Assembly: GCF_040219215.1 (NCBI RefSeq)
Contig: NZ_JAVJSX010000031.1
Location: 129,221-193,220 of the forward strand
Source of the DNA: Thalassobaculum_A sp040219215
Lineage (GTDB): Bacteria; Pseudomonadota; Alphaproteobacteria; Thalassobaculales; Thalassobaculaceae
Length of the DNA: 64,000 bases
Direction: 5' to 3'
Below the pieces are notes generated by a model. It was not told where the DNA came from. It saw only the letters and a list, made by a program, of their open reading frames with translations, and made no database searches. Made by a program: the position numbers and the translations under genes. This document shows, one piece after another, positions 63,892 through 64,000 of this stretch (its first letter is position 1; the number at the start of each line of letters is the position of its first letter).

Positions 63892-63922
63892 ATACAGGCT
63901 GGTGAAGGAGGCCAGCCTGTAT
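63892..63922 (+). promoter_or_regulatory. hairpin over the transposase start codon
   Basis: ATACAGGCTGG (63892-63902) pairs perfectly over 11 bases with CCAGCCTGTAT (63912-63922). The nine-base loop TGAAGGAGG carries the ribosome-binding site, and the A and T of the ATG at 63921 are the last two paired bases. Such a structure would limit translation of the transposase, or could be bound by it. Confidence 0.7.
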
Positions 63923-64000
63923 GACGCGACCTCTTTCGATGGATATCCGCAGCCGGCTGGTCAGAGCAGTTGCTGACGGCATGACGCGGCGCTCGGCAGC
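63921..64000 (+). CDS. IS630-family transposase, N-terminal fragment
   Basis: The last 80 bases encode an open start, MTRPLSMDIRSRLVRAV followed by ADGMTRRSA, which closely matches the beginning of IS630-family transposases (MARPxSxDLRxRVV type), where a helix-turn-helix follows. The frame runs off the window, so it is partial at the 3' end. The start ATG has AAGGAGG two or three bases away inside the loop of a hairpin. Confidence 0.72.
   Translation, partial: MTRPLSMDIRSRLVRAVADGMTRRSA

Larger units (their letters stand above)
63830..64000 (+). mobile_element. left end of an IS630-family insertion sequence (truncated by window)
   Basis: The transposase start at 63921 and the TA at 63828-63829, just before GAGCAGTTTCTCAGCTGACG, suggest that the element begins about 63830; IS630 elements insert at TA. 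The right end is outside the window, so the terminal repeat cannot be checked. It lies only about 30 bases beyond the tssH stop. Confidence 0.6.

Overview
The window looks like chromosomal DNA of a high-GC alphaproteobacterium, probably Rhodospirillales-like. This is inferred from the strong G/C third-position bias, from TIGR04372-type and PAS_5-type proteins, and from the overall gene style. No rRNA, tRNA or CRISPR array was seen. Genes are densely packed with many ATGA-type overlaps.

Layout. (1) 1-8711, plus strand: a cell-surface polysaccharide locus. It holds a truncated glycosyltransferase, a flippase, a PAPS-type sulfotransferase, a GT4 glycosyltransferase, both enzymes of GDP-L-fucose synthesis (gmd, fcl), a membrane-anchored methyltransferase-like protein and an outer-membrane beta-barrel protein. 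Together they suggest a fucose-containing, possibly sulfated, exported glycan. (2) 9053-10963: an LpxH-like metallophosphoesterase paired with a GT4 glycosyltransferase, probably acting on envelope glycolipid. (3) 11004-13923: a radical SAM protein divergent from an unusual cyclic-nucleotide-binding/CPBP membrane protease fusion. (4) 13988-22665, minus strand: a complete peptide-type ABC importer operon (binding protein, two permeases, two ATPases) that continues into an M81 (MlrC-like) metallopeptidase and an amidase. This reads as an uptake-and-hydrolysis unit. (5) 22905-32191: mixed metabolic and signalling genes. They are an AhpD-like protein, an IlvD/Edd dehydratase, a PAS protein, a methyltransferase, two tandem Asp/Glu racemase-like proteins lacking both catalytic cysteines, a GFA-type zinc protein, a GAF-GGDEF protein with a GGQEF signature, and a TIGR04372 glycosyltransferase. 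(6) 32229-39430: a catabolic island with a GntR/UTRA regulator, MmgE/PrpD protein, HSL-type esterase, Baeyer-Villiger-type monooxygenase, SDR and isocitrate/isopropylmalate-type dehydrogenase. An 11-base element is shared by its two divergent promoter regions.

(7) 39496-63797: a type VI secretion system in two divergent operons. The minus operon runs from a TssB/TssC fusion-like protein through tagH (FHA), tssJ, tssK, tssL, tssM, tagF, pppA and ppkA. The plus operon runs from a kinase-fold pseudokinase through tssA, tssB, tssC, tssE, tssF, tssG and tssH (clpV). Sheath, baseplate, membrane complex, recycling ATPase and the threonine-phosphorylation control pathway are all present, but no hcp or vgrG lies in the window. 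(8) 63830-64000: the left end of an IS630-family insertion sequence with a truncated transposase start, whose start codon lies in a perfect hairpin.

The most unusual items are the TssB-TssC fusion-like protein and the pseudokinase placed at the heads of the two T6SS operons, homopolymer tracts in and after tagH, the cysteine-less tandem racemases, the cNMP-CPBP fusion and the hairpin over the transposase start codon. All assignments come from reading the sequence; no database search was run.
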